Assembly: GCF_900103185.1 (NCBI RefSeq)
Contig: NZ_FNJD01000009.1
Coordinates: forward strand, 1-64,000
Length of the DNA: 64,000 nucleotides
Direction of reading: 5' to 3'
Source: Sulfitobacter litoralis
GTDB taxonomy: Bacteria > Pseudomonadota > Alphaproteobacteria > Rhodobacterales > Rhodobacteraceae
Under the pieces are notes generated by a model. The model had not been told where the DNA came from and did not search any database. It saw nothing but the letters and a program-made list of their open reading frames with translations. The translations under genes were made by a program, and so were the position numbers. This document shows positions 16,821 to 26,356 of the stretch, one piece after another (the first letter of the stretch is position 1; every line of letters begins with the position of its first letter).

Positions 16821-17366
16821 ATGGCGCAAAATTCACTGATCTACAAAGTCGAGCTGTCGGTCTCTGATATGGATCGCCATTATTACGAAACGCACAAGCT
16901 TACCGTGGCCAAACACCCCTCTGAAACCGACGAACGATTGATGGTGCGTCTGTTGGCCTATGCGTTGAATGCCCACGAACACCTAGAGATGACCAAAGGT
17001 CTGTCCACCGACAGCGAACCTGATATCTGGCAAAAAAGCCTCAGCGACGAGATCGACGTTTGGGTCGCCCTTGGTTTGCCCAGCGAAAAGATTATCCGCC
17101 AGTCCTGCAACAAGGCCGAGCGGGTGATCCTATACCCCTATGGCGGAAAAACCGCAGAGGTCTGGTGGGACAAGACCCGCAACGGCACAGCGCGGTTTGA
17201 CAATCTTGTGGTGGTCAATCTGGCAGAGGGCGACACAGCCGCGCTCGCAAAACTTGCCAGCCGCGCGATGAAGCTGCAGGTCCATATTCAGGATGGTGAT
17301 GTGATGGTCAGCGTGGATGATAGCGTTGTCTACCTTACGCCGACGCTTTGGAAAGACGCCGCCTGA
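16821..17366 (+). CDS. yaeQ: YaeQ family protein
   Basis: The 181-residue protein starts MAQNSLIYKVELSVSDMDRH and has the family's LTVAKHPSETDERLMVRLLA and EPDIWQKSLSDEIDVWVALG segments. YaeQ folds like a PD-(D/E)XK nuclease, and the acidic residues of the core (EPD, DEIDVW) are present. The cellular function is not established; early claims of RfaH-like antitermination are not supported. The start at 16821 is preferred to the upstream GTG/ATG choices by match to the family N-terminus. Confidence 0.88.
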   Translation: MAQNSLIYKVELSVSDMDRHYYETHKLTVAKHPSETDERLMVRLLAYALNAHEHLEMTKGLSTDSEPDIWQKSLSDEIDVWVALGLPSEKIIRQSCNKAERVILYPYGGKTAEVWWDKTRNGTARFDNLVVVNLAEGDTAALAKLASRAMKLQVHIQDGDVMVSVDDSVVYLTPTLWKDAA

Positions 17367-17567
17367 CGCGCCACTGCGGCACCTGTCACCCCGTTTCATC
17401 GCCTCGTATCGGTACTCAAGTTTAAACAGATTTCACACCCCTATGGGGTGCTTCCGCACGTGCAACAGCTTTGCACATAAAAACACTTGGCATCCCCGGT
17501 TTGCCCGCTACCTTGATCCTCAACTTCCGCACGATCATCGAAAGCCACATCAAGGAGCCTGCATCCC

Positions 17568-18482
17568 ATGACGAATTTCCTTCGCACATCCGTATCCGCC
17601 GCGACCCTCACCGCCGCGCTTGCCACCTCGGCAGCTGCTGACATCACCGTATCTTCCAAGATCGACACCGAAGGCGGGCTGTTGGGCAATGTCATTGCGC
17701 TTGCCCTCGAAGACGCGGGCCTGCCAGTCGAGCGTCGTTTGCAGTTGGGCGGCACGCAAGTTGTCCGCGAGGCGCTGCTGTCCGGTCAGATCGACATTTA
17801 CCCCGAATACACGGGCAACGCGGCGTTCTTTTTCAACGAGGCTGAAAGCGACGTCTGGAAAGACGCCAAAGCCGGCCATGCCCGCGCCGCTGAACTGGAC
17901 GCCGGCCAAAACGACGTGACATGGCTGACCTCTGCCCCTGCGAATAACACATGGGCAATTGCTGTCACCGGTCCCGTAGCTGACGAAAATGCCCTCAAAA
18001 CCATGTCCGATTTTGGCGCGTGGGTGGCGCAGGGCGGCACGGTCAAACTGGCCGCATCCACCGAATTTGTGTCGTCCCCCGCGGTGCTGCCGGCCATGCA
18101 AGACACCTATGGGTTTGAACTGACGTCGGATCAGACGGTTATTCTGTCAGGTGGCGATACGGCTGCGACTATCCAAGCCGCAGCGCGCGGTACGTCGGGA
18201 GTGAATGCAGCGATGGTCTATGGCACCGATGGCGGTGTCGGTGCAACGGGCCTTGTGGTGATGGAAGACGACAAAGGCGTGCAGCCCGTCTATGAACCCG
18301 CCCCGATCATCCGCGCCGAGGTGCTGGCGGAATACCCGTCCATCCCCGAAGTGCTGAACCCGATCTTTGAAGGGCTGGATATGGCGACGTTGCAAAAGCT
18401 GAACGGTCGCATCCAAGTCGGTGGCGAACCGGCAGAGGCCGTGGCGCGTGATTACCTCACCCAAGCCGGGGTGCTGGACTGA
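17568..18482 (+). CDS. Osmoprotectant ABC transporter, substrate-binding protein (YehZ/OsmF type)
   Basis: The 304-residue periplasmic protein has a cleavable signal (to about residue 24, ATSAAADI) and the OpuAC-like fold used for glycine betaine and choline: ITVSSKIDTEGGLLGNVIAL at the start, GTQVVREALLSGQIDIYPEY in the first lobe and YEPAPIIRAEVLAEYPSI late. Such proteins deliver quaternary ammonium compounds or related compatible solutes to the membrane permeases. Three transporter genes follow with short gaps or overlaps, forming one operon. CAAGGAG precedes the ATG. Confidence 0.85.
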   Translation: MTNFLRTSVSAATLTAALATSAAADITVSSKIDTEGGLLGNVIALALEDAGLPVERRLQLGGTQVVREALLSGQIDIYPEYTGNAAFFFNEAESDVWKDAKAGHARAAELDAGQNDVTWLTSAPANNTWAIAVTGPVADENALKTMSDFGAWVAQGGTVKLAASTEFVSSPAVLPAMQDTYGFELTSDQTVILSGGDTAATIQAAARGTSGVNAAMVYGTDGGVGATGLVVMEDDKGVQPVYEPAPIIRAEVLAEYPSIPEVLNPIFEGLDMATLQKLNGRIQVGGEPAEAVARDYLTQAGVLD

Positions 18483-18499
18483 CCCGCGGCACAGTAACC

Positions 18500-19666
18500 T
18501 TGCAGGCCCCTCCGGTGCGGTTTTCTGCGCCGGGGGTTCTGTTTGCTATTCTGGGGGGCGCAGCACTGCTGGCCCCCTTTATGACATTGGCCGCGAACCG
18601 CATTGTCGCGGGCGACGCGGTTCCGATCTGGTCGGTGGTGCCGCCAGGACAGACAGCGCTTGGTCTGGCGGCAGTCTTGCTTGGCCTTGCACTGGGTGTG
18701 CCTGCGGGGCGTGCTGGCCTTCGGATGGTTGGGCCCCTGATCGGGTTGGCCGGTCTGCTGTGGCTCGTCATTCAAGGCGCACCTGCCTTGCTGGATGGCG
18801 CTGGCGATTATGCTCGGGTCTCTCCTGCAGCGGGGTTCTGGTGTCTGCTGGTAATCTTTGCCCTGCTCATGGCCGATGCGATCACAGCGCTGAAACCGGG
18901 GCCCTACCAGCGTGCACTGTTGTTGGCCGCCGCAGTGGCAGCCTTGGCAGCGGTGCTGGGATCAGGCGTGTTGTCGCCGCTGTCCGTCCTGCAGGAATTC
19001 TCTGCCCGCCGCGACGCTTTCGCCAGCGAGGCAACCCGTCACCTTTGGCTGGCCTTTGGCTCGCTTGGGATGGCTGGTATTATCGGCTTTCCCCTCGGCG
19101 TGCTGGGTCACCGCAAGCCCGCCCTACGCGGCGCAATACTGCCGGTGCTGAGCTTTCTACAAACCATCCCGTCGCTCGCTATGTTCGGGCTGATGATCCC
19201 CCTGCTCAGTTGGGTCGGTGCCACGGTGCCCGGTGCACGTAGCCTTGGGATTGCAGGCATCGGATTTGCGCCTGTTTTCGTGGCGCTGGTGCTTTATTCT
19301 CTGCTGCCTGTGGTCGGCAACACCGTGGCCGGTCTGGCCGCAACGCCCGCACAGGCGCTGGACGCCGCACGTGGGATAGGGATGACGGCGGGGCAGCGGT
19401 TATGGCGCGTTGAACTGCCCATCGGCCTGCCCGTGATCCTGACTGGTCTGCGCATCGTGCTGGTGCAAAACATCGGGCTCGCGGTGATTGCGGGGCTGAT
19501 CGGCGGCGGCGGCTTTGGGACTTTCGTGTTTCAGGGGCTGAACCAGACCGCCACTGACCTGATCCTGCTCGGCGCGCTGCCCACAGTCGCGCTGGCCCTG
19601 ACGGCGGCCATTGTAATGGATATTCTGGTCGACCTGACCCGACGCCTCCCCAAGGAGACCCCATGA
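18500..19666 (+). CDS. Osmoprotectant ABC transporter permease (YehY type)
   Basis: The 388-residue protein has about ten hydrophobic segments. The C-terminal half is a BPD-transport permease with the EAA loop AAPTQALDAARGIGMTAGQR-like sequence at about 290-310, which docks the ATPase. The N-terminal half is the additional membrane region typical of YehY. A TTG at 18500 is the only plausible start after the preceding stop. The stop overlaps the ATG of the ATPase gene. Confidence 0.82.
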   Translation: MQAPPVRFSAPGVLFAILGGAALLAPFMTLAANRIVAGDAVPIWSVVPPGQTALGLAAVLLGLALGVPAGRAGLRMVGPLIGLAGLLWLVIQGAPALLDGAGDYARVSPAAGFWCLLVIFALLMADAITALKPGPYQRALLLAAAVAALAAVLGSGVLSPLSVLQEFSARRDAFASEATRHLWLAFGSLGMAGIIGFPLGVLGHRKPALRGAILPVLSFLQTIPSLAMFGLMIPLLSWVGATVPGARSLGIAGIGFAPVFVALVLYSLLPVVGNTVAGLAATPAQALDAARGIGMTAGQRLWRVELPIGLPVILTGLRIVLVQNIGLAVIAGLIGGGGFGTFVFQGLNQTATDLILLGALPTVALALTAAIVMDILVDLTRRLPKETP

Positions 19667-20598
19667 TAGAGATCGACAATATCACCAAAATCTACGACAG
19701 CGCCCGCGCCGTCGATGGCGTGTCGATGACGATTGATACCGGCACGATCACGGTCATCGTCGGTACATCTGGCTCGGGCAAAACGACGCTGCTGCGGCTG
19801 ATCAACCGGCTGGAAGAACCCACCTCGGGCGAGGTGCGGATCAACGGGCAATCAACGCTCGACGTCAAACCGCATATTCTGCGGCGGCGGATCGGCTATG
19901 CCATTCAAGGGCACGGGCTGTTCCCGCATCACACGGTCGCGCGCAATATCGGCGCGGTGCCGCAACTGCTGGGCTGGTCGCGCGACAAGATCGACGCCCG
20001 CGTGGACGAACTGCTTGATCTCTTTTCCATGGCCCCACAGGATTTCCGCAACCGGTATCCATCAGAGCTGTCTGGCGGGCAGCAGCAACGCGTGGGCGTC
20101 GCACGCGCGCTGGCCTCGCGCCCTGATCTGATCCTGATGGACGAACCTTTCGGCGCGCTTGACCCGATCATCCGCACCCGTGCGCAAGAGGACCTGCGCC
20201 GCATCCAGCAAGCGCTTGGGTCGACGATCATTCTTGTGACCCATGATATGGAGGAAGCCATTCGTCTGGGCGACCGCGTGGCCGTGATGGATGGCGGCAA
20301 GCTGGTGCAATACGCAACCCCAGCGGATATTATCACTCATCCTGCGACCGATTTTGTCGCCGATATGGTCGGTGATGTGGAACGCCCCCTGCGGCTGCTT
20401 TCCCTCACCCCTCTGGCGGATGTGATAGAGGACGGCCACGCCAGCGGCACGCCCCTGCCGCCCGACGCCAATCTACGCGACGCGCTGTCGGCGTGTCTGT
20501 GGACCGGACGCAGCGCGGTGCCGATCAGCGACCATGGCAAGGTGATCGGCCGCGTGACGCTGGACGCGATCCGCGCCCGCGCCGAGGTACACGCATGA
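19663..20598 (+). CDS. Osmoprotectant ABC transporter ATP-binding protein (YehX type)
   Basis: The 311-residue ATPase has Walker A GTSGSGKTTL (about 36-45), Q-loop AIQGHGLF, signature LSGGQQQRVGVARAL, Walker B LILMDEPFGALDP and the switch His in LVTHDMEEAI. After about residue 235 a CBS-type segment (RSAVPISDHGKVIGRVTLDA) resembles the ionic-strength sensor of OpuA/ProV proteins. It powers the import of compatible solutes together with the two permeases. Confidence 0.88.
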   Translation: MIEIDNITKIYDSARAVDGVSMTIDTGTITVIVGTSGSGKTTLLRLINRLEEPTSGEVRINGQSTLDVKPHILRRRIGYAIQGHGLFPHHTVARNIGAVPQLLGWSRDKIDARVDELLDLFSMAPQDFRNRYPSELSGGQQQRVGVARALASRPDLILMDEPFGALDPIIRTRAQEDLRRIQQALGSTIILVTHDMEEAIRLGDRVAVMDGGKLVQYATPADIITHPATDFVADMVGDVERPLRLLSLTPLADVIEDGHASGTPLPPDANLRDALSACLWTGRSAVPISDHGKVIGRVTLDAIRARAEVHA

Positions 20599-21329
20599 CA
20601 GCGGGCAATCTGCTGCGGCTTGGGTTGCTAGGTCTGCTGCTCGCACTGGTCCTGCGACCTGACTGGTTCACGCCACTCTTTACGCCGCTGGCCCCTGCGG
20701 GCGGTCCGGTGATCTATGCGCGCAGTTCTCTGCTGTCGCTCTCGCTCAGCCATTTGGGGCTGGTTGCCCTTGCCTCCGTCGCGGCGACGCTGGTGGCGGT
20801 GACGTTGGCGATCTTTGTTACCCGTCCCGTTGGCGCGTCGTTCCTGCCGCTGTCGCGCACGATCACCAACATCGGGCAGACCTTCCCCCCCGTCGCCGTG
20901 TTGGCGCTGGCCGTGCCCGCCTTGGGCTTCGGGTCGGGGCCGACGCTGGTGGCGCTTTTCCTCTATGGCCTGCTGCCGATATTTGAAAACGCGATCACCG
21001 CCCTATCAACCCTGCCCCCCGCCACGATGGAGGCCGCACGCGGCATGGGTCTGAACCGCTGGCAACGCCTGTGGCGCGTGGAGCTTCCGCTCGCCCTGCC
21101 CGTGATCCTGACCGGCATCCGACTGTCTGTCGTCATCGCCCTTGGCACAGCGACGATCGGGTCCACCGTTGCCGCACGCACGTTGGGCGAGGTGATCATC
21201 GCTGGCTTGCTGACCAATAACACCGCTTACGTGCTGCAAGGCGGGCTGATCGTGGGGCTCTTTGCGGTGCTGATCTATGACGCGATGGCGCAGCTTGAAC
21301 GCTATCTCGCCGCGCGCATGGGGGGCTGA
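20595..21329 (+). CDS. Osmoprotectant ABC transporter permease (YehW type)
   Basis: The 244-residue protein has six hydrophobic segments and the EAA loop TMEAARGMGLNRWQRLWRVE (about 148-167), nearly repeating that of the first permease, as expected for a heterodimeric channel. The ATG at 20595 overlaps the ATPase stop; the longer frame from 20493 lies inside the ATPase gene. It is the last gene of the importer operon. Confidence 0.85.
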   Translation: MTAGNLLRLGLLGLLLALVLRPDWFTPLFTPLAPAGGPVIYARSSLLSLSLSHLGLVALASVAATLVAVTLAIFVTRPVGASFLPLSRTITNIGQTFPPVAVLALAVPALGFGSGPTLVALFLYGLLPIFENAITALSTLPPATMEAARGMGLNRWQRLWRVELPLALPVILTGIRLSVVIALGTATIGSTVAARTLGEVIIAGLLTNNTAYVLQGGLIVGLFAVLIYDAMAQLERYLAARMGG

Positions 21330-21417
21330 TCTGCGCCGCGAACCCACCCGAGTGGAAGCTTGCCGATAACACCCCCGCGCAATTGCGGCCCCTGCTCAAG
21401 CCTTGTATCAATCGCCT

Positions 21418-22068
21418 ATGATCCGACAGCTTGCCCCCTTTCTCCTCACCCTCTGGGCCGCGCCCCTTACGGCGCACCCCCATGTCTTTATTGACACGCA
21501 GCTTGCCCTTGTCGCCGATGACCAAGGACAGCTGACCCATGTGCGCGTGACATGGCAATATGACGCGCTCTATTCGCTGCTGGTGACCGAGGATATGGCC
21601 CTTGATGCTGACGGTGATGGCACCCTAACCAAGGCGGAGCTTGCCGCGTTGAACGGCTTTGACATGCGTTGGGTTGACGGGTTCAACGGCGATCTGGTGG
21701 TCAGCACCGCGGCGGCAAACATTCCGCTTTCCGGTCCAACCGGGATTGCGACGCAATTCGACGCCGGACAGATCACCACCTCGCATCTGCGCGCGCTTCA
21801 CACGCCTGTTTCAGCCGGCACAGCGATCACGATCAAACCCTATGATGCGACCTACTACACCGCCTACGACATCACGACTAAAATAGACATCGCGCAGGCC
21901 CCGAGCTGCCGCGCCCGTGTCGAAATGCCGAACGTAAGCGCCACAATGGAGGCGCTGCAACAGCAGCTTGCCCAGCTTGATGCCCAAAGCGATCCGGCCG
22001 ACGCAGGCCTACCGGACATTGGCGCGCAGATGGCCCCCACCGTGAACGTCTCATGCGCCGCGCCCTGA
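21418..22068 (+). CDS. DUF1007 family periplasmic protein
   Basis: The 216-residue protein has a signal peptide ending near TAHPHVFIDTQ; the HPHVFID motif directly after the cleavage site is the family mark and may bind a metal. An EF-hand-like DADGDGTLTKAEL follows at about residue 62. DUF1007 genes stand next to NicO-type metal transporters, as here, where the two genes overlap by 16 bases. A role in delivering nickel or cobalt, or in zinc homeostasis, is inferred from this pairing. Confidence 0.8.
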   Translation: MIRQLAPFLLTLWAAPLTAHPHVFIDTQLALVADDQGQLTHVRVTWQYDALYSLLVTEDMALDADGDGTLTKAELAALNGFDMRWVDGFNGDLVVSTAAANIPLSGPTGIATQFDAGQITTSHLRALHTPVSAGTAITIKPYDATYYTAYDITTKIDIAQAPSCRARVEMPNVSATMEALQQQLAQLDAQSDPADAGLPDIGAQMAPTVNVSCAAP

Positions 22069-22961
22069 CGGTTATCGCGTCCGCCGCGGTGATCGCCCTC
22101 GCCGCGCTGTGGTGGACTGGCGGGTTCGACCAGCTGGCGCAGTGGGCCGCGACCCATCAACGGGAGTTTCAAAACAGCATCGCACTATCGCTGCGGGCCG
22201 TGCGCGCAGGCCAGCCAGAGGCAGTGACTGCGCTGCTATCGGCCTGTTTTGCCTATGGCGTCGTGCATGCCGCTGGCCCTGGTCACGGCAAGGTGCTGAT
22301 CGGCGGTTATGGCGCGGCCAAAGCGGTGCCGATGTTGCGCCTGTCGGTGATCGCGCTGCTGTCGTCGCTGGGTCAGGCCGTTACGGCGGTGGCGCTGGTC
22401 TATACCGGCGTGACCCTTTTGCAGTTGGGCCGCGAGCGTATGATTTCGCTGACAGAGGCGATTATGGCTCCGGTGAGCTATGGCGCGATTGCCTGTGTTG
22501 GGCTGTGGCTGTTCTGGCGTGGGCTGCGCCATTTCCGCGCGACAATGCCCGCGTCGCAGGGGGACCATGACCACTCTCACGATCACGATGGCATCTGCGC
22601 CACCTGCGGCCACGCGCATGGGCCGACGGCAGAACAGGTGCAAAATGCGACCAGCTTGCGGGAAACGCTTGTGCTGATCGCCTCTATCGCGATCCGCCCC
22701 TGCACCGGCGCGTTGTTTGTACTGATTATCACGCTTCAGATGGGGATTGCGGGTGTCGGCATTGCGGGCGCATTCGCGATGGCATTCGGCACAGCGACCA
22801 TCACCATCGCCGTGGGACTAGGCGCCGGCGCACTGCGCGGTGGCGTGTTGGCAGGCTGGGCAAGCGTCCCGCGGGCGGCCCAGATTGCGGCTGTGATTGA
22901 ACTTGCAGCGGGGCTGTGCGTGGCGCTGCTGGCGGGCGGGCTACTGCTTCGGTCACTCTGA
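22053..22961 (+). CDS. NicO/RcnA-family nickel-cobalt transporter
   Basis: The 302-residue membrane protein has six predicted segments. The first conserved one holds VVHAAGPGHGKVLIGGYGAA, the NicO signature with His and Gly metal ligands. A cytosolic loop is rich in His, Asp and Cys (GDHDHSHDHDGICATCGHAH), and a second repeat has the SIAIRPCTGALFVLI motif. RcnA members export Ni/Co; close relatives with a DUF1007 partner may act in uptake. Direction cannot be told from sequence. Confidence 0.85.
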   Translation: MRRALTVIASAAVIALAALWWTGGFDQLAQWAATHQREFQNSIALSLRAVRAGQPEAVTALLSACFAYGVVHAAGPGHGKVLIGGYGAAKAVPMLRLSVIALLSSLGQAVTAVALVYTGVTLLQLGRERMISLTEAIMAPVSYGAIACVGLWLFWRGLRHFRATMPASQGDHDHSHDHDGICATCGHAHGPTAEQVQNATSLRETLVLIASIAIRPCTGALFVLIITLQMGIAGVGIAGAFAMAFGTATITIAVGLGAGALRGGVLAGWASVPRAAQIAAVIELAAGLCVALLAGGLLLRSL

Positions 22962-22993
22962 TTTTAGCTGCTCGACAAGCAGGGCGGTTAAAA

Positions 22994-23003
22994 CTATCTA
23001 TAA
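22994..23003 (+). promoter_or_regulatory. BioR box upstream of bioR
   Basis: CTATCTATAA differs by one base from the alphaproteobacterial BioR consensus TTATMKATAA. It ends three bases before the bioR ATG, so binding would block transcription or initiation and give autorepression. Confidence 0.75.
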
Positions 23004-23006
23004 TTT

Positions 23007-23675
23007 ATGAACCAGCCAAAACCAGAAACACACTCCGCCCGGATCGCACGTATTCTGGCGGACCGTATCATCTCGGGGCAGCTGCCCCCAGGAGCGCATT
23101 TGCGCCAAGACCACATTGCGCAGGAGTTCGGCGCAAGCCACGTCCCCGTACGTGAAGCCTTTCGTCTACTAGAAACCCAAACACTTGCAGAAAGCCTTCC
23201 AAGACGCGGATTTCGCGTCACTTTTTTCGATATGGCAGAGCTGCGCGAGGTCGCCGAGATGCGCGCCAGCCTCGAAGCGCTTGCGCTGCGGCACGCCGCC
23301 CCCAATATGACGCCAGATATCCTCGTCAAGGCTCACAAAGCCAACTTACAGGGCGACACAGCCCAGGATGTACATGAATGGGAGGCGGCAAATCGCTGTT
23401 TTCACAGAACAATTCTTGAACCTTGTCAAATGCCGCGCCTGATGCGGTCGATCGACGATCTGCAAGCCGCAAGCGCACGGTTCATTCTGCGTGCATGGCG
23501 CACAAACTGGGAATCCCGCACCGATCACGACCACCGAAAAATCCTAGAAGCCCTGCGCAAAGGCCAGGTCGATCTGGCCTGTTCGACGCTTTCTCGGCAC
23601 GTCGGTTGGATCGGAAAGCGTTCCCGCACTCTAAAAAATCAAGCTGGAACAGACAGTTCTGAATTTTTCAGATAA
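23007..23675 (+). CDS. bioR: Biotin operon repressor, GntR family
   Basis: The 222-residue protein has an N-terminal GntR winged helix (RIARILADRIISGQLPPGAHL, then FGASHVPVREAFRLLETQ as recognition helix) and a C-terminal FCD helical domain with His and Asp/Glu positions. In alphaproteobacteria this subfamily represses biotin synthesis and uptake genes. The assignment as BioR rests on its position before bioY-bioB and on two matching boxes, one before itself and one before bioY. Confidence 0.88.
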   Translation: MNQPKPETHSARIARILADRIISGQLPPGAHLRQDHIAQEFGASHVPVREAFRLLETQTLAESLPRRGFRVTFFDMAELREVAEMRASLEALALRHAAPNMTPDILVKAHKANLQGDTAQDVHEWEAANRCFHRTILEPCQMPRLMRSIDDLQAASARFILRAWRTNWESRTDHDHRKILEALRKGQVDLACSTLSRHVGWIGKRSRTLKNQAGTDSSEFFR

Positions 23676-23685
23676 TTATCTATAA
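23676..23685 (+). promoter_or_regulatory. BioR box upstream of bioY
   Basis: TTATCTATAA matches the BioR consensus in all ten positions. TATAAT inside it can serve as the -10 element, so BioR would exclude RNA polymerase. It lies 75 bases before the bioY ATG. Confidence 0.85.
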
Positions 23686-23759
23686 TTTGAATTGCCCTGC
23701 GACGCTGCATTCTTCCTACTGTGATTGAAATGTAAAAAGCTATCGTCGGAGGAAACCAG

Positions 23760-24317
23760 ATGGCACTTGCGATCACATCCCTACCCCGTAACCCGTCTCT
23801 CGCGCAGGGGCTTGGCCTCGCACTTGCAGGGGCTGCGCTCATCACGTTGGGGGCCAAAATTCAGATTCCGTTCTGGCCTGTACCCATGACGTTGCACACG
23901 CTGTCCGTATTCCTTGTCGCCCTCACTCTGGGCCCACGTCTGGGGCTGGCGGCGATGGCGGCCTATCTTGGAGCCGGTGCAGCGGGGCTTCCGGTGTTCT
24001 CTGGCACCCCTGAACGCGGTATCGGGCTCAGCTATATGGTCGGGCCGACGGGCGGCTACCTGCTGGGCTACCTTGTGGCGGCGGGGTTGACCGGCTGGCT
24101 GGCGATGGGGCGCGGCTGGATCGGGCGGGTGCTGGCGATGCTGGCGGGTCTTGCGGTTGTCTATGCGGGTGGTCTGGCGTGGCTGTCGCTGTTCGTGCCC
24201 GCCCCCAAGCTGCTCGCCGCAGGTCTGACGCCCTTTTTGTTGGGTGACCTGATCAAGGTCCTGCTGGCAGCGACACTGATGTCGGGACTGTCCCGTCTGA
24301 AAGGGCGCGATCAATGA
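23760..24317 (+). CDS. bioY: Biotin transporter BioY
   Basis: The 185-residue membrane protein is the substrate-binding S component of a biotin ECF transporter. It shows the family marks [20 protein letters not shown] in the first half, [15 protein letters not shown] and [13 protein letters not shown] in the middle, and [16 protein letters not shown] at the end. AGGAGG-like GGAGGAAACC stands before the ATG. No bioM/bioN genes are nearby; solitary BioY can work alone or share an ECF module. It overlaps bioB by four bases and is under BioR control. Confidence 0.92.
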   Translation: MALAITSLPRNPSLAQGLGLALAGAALITLGAKIQIPFWPVPMTLHTLSVFLVALTLGPRLGLAAMAAYLGAGAAGLPVFSGTPERGIGLSYMVGPTGGYLLGYLVAAGLTGWLAMGRGWIGRVLAMLAGLAVVYAGGLAWLSLFVPAPKLLAAGLTPFLLGDLIKVLLAATLMSGLSRLKGRDQ

Positions 24318-25297
24318 TCCGCACAGACTGGACAGTAACCGAAGCGGCAACCATCCACGCGCTGCCCTTCCCCGAGCTCATGCACCGTGCGCAAACCTTG
24401 CACCGTGCACATTTTGACCCCACCGCGATCGAAACCGCCAGCCTGCTCAGCATCAAGACCGGCGGCTGTCCCGAAGATTGCGGCTATTGCTCGCAGTCAG
24501 CGCATTATGACACCGGCGTCAAAGCGACCAAGCTGATGGGCGCGGACGAAGTCATCGCCGCCGCCAAACGCGCTAAAGACGCAGGCGCGCAGCGGTTCTG
24601 CATGGGCGCTGCATGGCGCAGCCCCAAGGACCGCGATATGGACAAGCTGACCGATATGGTGCGCGGCGTGGCTGATCTGGGGCTTGAAACCTGCATGACG
24701 TTGGGGATGCTGTCCCCCGAACAGGTGAGCAAGCTCAAAGACGCGGGACTGGATTTCTACAACCACAACATCGATACCTCGCCCGAATATTACGCCGAGA
24801 TCGCATCGACCCGCACGATGGAAGACCGCCTTGAAACCGTCGAGCATGTGCGCAAGGGCGGGATCAAGGTCTGCTGCGGCGGTATCCTTGGCATGGGCGA
24901 GGCAGAGGCGGACCGGATCAGCATGCTCGTCACCCTCGCGACACTGCCCAGCCACCCAGACAGTGTGCCGGTAAACTTGTGGAACGCGGTCAAAGGCGTG
25001 CCGGTGCAGGGGAAATCCGAAAAGGTCGATCCTTTTGCGCTGGTCCGGTTGATCGCTTTGGCGCGTATCCTCATGCCCGCATCGGTCGTGCGCCTGTCCG
25101 CCGGCCGCACCGGAATGAGCGACGAGCTGCAATCGCTGTGCTTTCTTGCGGGGGCTAATTCGATCTTTGTGGGCAACCAGTTGCTGACCACCGAAAACCC
25201 CGCCACGTGGAAGGACAACGACCTACTGCAACGCCTCGGCATGCATGTGGCACCGGCCAAGCCCGCGTCCAGATCAGTGGAGATGGCGGCGCAGTAG
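24314..25297 (+). CDS. bioB: Biotin synthase
   Basis: The 327-residue radical SAM enzyme has the cluster motif C-x3-C-x2-C ([16 protein letters not shown], about residues 47-62), and the later conserved [12 protein letters not shown] and [17 protein letters not shown] segments, the latter with the Arg that ligates the [2Fe-2S] cluster. It inserts sulfur into dethiobiotin in the last step of biotin synthesis. The other bio genes are not in the window. The operon ends at the terminator at 25314-25354. Confidence 0.95.
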   Translation: MIRTDWTVTEAATIHALPFPELMHRAQTLHRAHFDPTAIETASLLSIKTGGCPEDCGYCSQSAHYDTGVKATKLMGADEVIAAAKRAKDAGAQRFCMGAAWRSPKDRDMDKLTDMVRGVADLGLETCMTLGMLSPEQVSKLKDAGLDFYNHNIDTSPEYYAEIASTRTMEDRLETVEHVRKGGIKVCCGGILGMGEAEADRISMLVTLATLPSHPDSVPVNLWNAVKGVPVQGKSEKVDPFALVRLIALARILMPASVVRLSAGRTGMSDELQSLCFLAGANSIFVGNQLLTTENPATWKDNDLLQRLGMHVAPAKPASRSVEMAAQ

Positions 25298-25313
25298 ATC
25301 CGCCCCTTACACG

Positions 25314-25354
25314 TGCAAAAGCCCGGCCTGAAATCCTCGGGCCGGGCTTTTGCA
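25314..25354. terminator. Bidirectional terminator between bioB and the thioesterase gene
   Basis: The stem TGCAAAAGCCCGGCC / GGCCGGGCTTTTGCA has an eleven-base loop, with an A run on the left and a T run on the right, so it serves both converging genes. Confidence 0.85.
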
Positions 25355-25374
25355 TGTCGCGCCTCGGCTCAAGC

Positions 25375-26178
25375 TTAGGCGAAGATGATCACCGACTGCA
25401 TGCCGTCTGCGACCATATTTCCATCCGTGTTCCAGACGCGCATCACCTGAGAGCTGTAACCGCCGTTACCGGCGGTTAGCTGTGTCTCCATCATATACCA
25501 GCCGTCGCGGGTATTGGCGTGATCGGATAGCAGGTTGATGATCCAGTTCATTGACGAGTTCGGCCCCGGTCGCGTCATCATCGGGAAGGCCGCAGGGGGC
25601 AGCACGTCGCCGATGGCGATCAGCCCCTCAAGCGTGCTCCACATCGCCGGATCGCGGTGCCGTGCCCAGATCCGGACATAGCCGCGATCGGACCCTGAAA
25701 ACGGCAGACTGCCCTCGATCAGCTTGACCTCGAAATTGACAAAGAACCGCACCGGCGGGCGCTTTAGCGCAGGCGGGAAATAGGATGGCGTGTCGTCGGG
25801 CCCTTGGGGGGCTGCGGGGGCGGTATGGCCCACGTTCAACTGACTTTTCTGCGCATGCCCGAAAGAAAACGTGCCTGTCGCGGCGACCTTGCCGTCGATC
25901 TCGGCGCGGGTGGCGATGGTGGTGATGTTACGCCCTTCGCGCAGCACCTCTGAGTGGATCGTGGGGGCCTGTGACACGGGCGCGGTAAAGTTGATCAGGG
26001 CAGACCGGAGCGCGGGCAATTCAGGACGGTCCCGACGGGCAGCATTGACCAGCAAAGCACCGGTAAACCCGCCAAAGGCCGTACGCCCCTGCGCCCAGTT
26101 CTCTGGCACCTGATAGCGCGGCGCGGTGCCGTCCTGCTCTGCTGTGGCCAATACCTCGGCCAAGGTCACATCTGTCAT
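25375..26178 (-). CDS. Acyl-CoA thioesterase family protein (double hotdog)
   Basis: The 267-residue protein has two hotdog halves. The first holds NWAQGRTAFGGFTGALLVNA (about 27-46), the usual long helix of the fold with an FGG turn, and the second ends with NTDGNMVADGMQSVIIFA. TesB-like enzymes hydrolyse acyl-CoA thioesters. The substrate is unknown. It is alone on its strand, next to a possible remnant at 26189-26356. Confidence 0.75.
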   Translation of the reverse strand: MTDVTLAEVLATAEQDGTAPRYQVPENWAQGRTAFGGFTGALLVNAARRDRPELPALRSALINFTAPVSQAPTIHSEVLREGRNITTIATRAEIDGKVAATGTFSFGHAQKSQLNVGHTAPAAPQGPDDTPSYFPPALKRPPVRFFVNFEVKLIEGSLPFSGSDRGYVRIWARHRDPAMWSTLEGLIAIGDVLPPAAFPMMTRPGPNSSMNWIINLLSDHANTRDGWYMMETQLTAGNGGYSSQVMRVWNTDGNMVADGMQSVIIFA

Positions 26179-26188
26179 GTCGGGTCCT

Positions 26189-26356
26189 TTATACGTCTGT
26201 CACCGCGCGCGGGCGCGCTGTTTCCCAATCGATGCCCTCAAAGCCAAGGGCGCGCAAGACACCCTGCCCCTGAAACGCCACGTCACCCGAAATGCGGCCC
26301 CGTAGCAAAAAACCTTTGGCCCAATGGAATAGCGGTGTTGACGCCAGAACTATATT
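26189..26356 (-). pseudogene. Possible gene remnant upstream of the thioesterase
   Basis: A minus frame of 55 codons without any ATG, GTG or TTG before its middle ends with GQGVLRALGFEGIDWETARP and a TAA just before the thioesterase gene. It reads like the C-terminus of a protein. The upstream part would be where the ars operon now begins, so the remnant may have been left when that operon was inserted. The family is not recognised and the call may be wrong. Confidence 0.3.
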
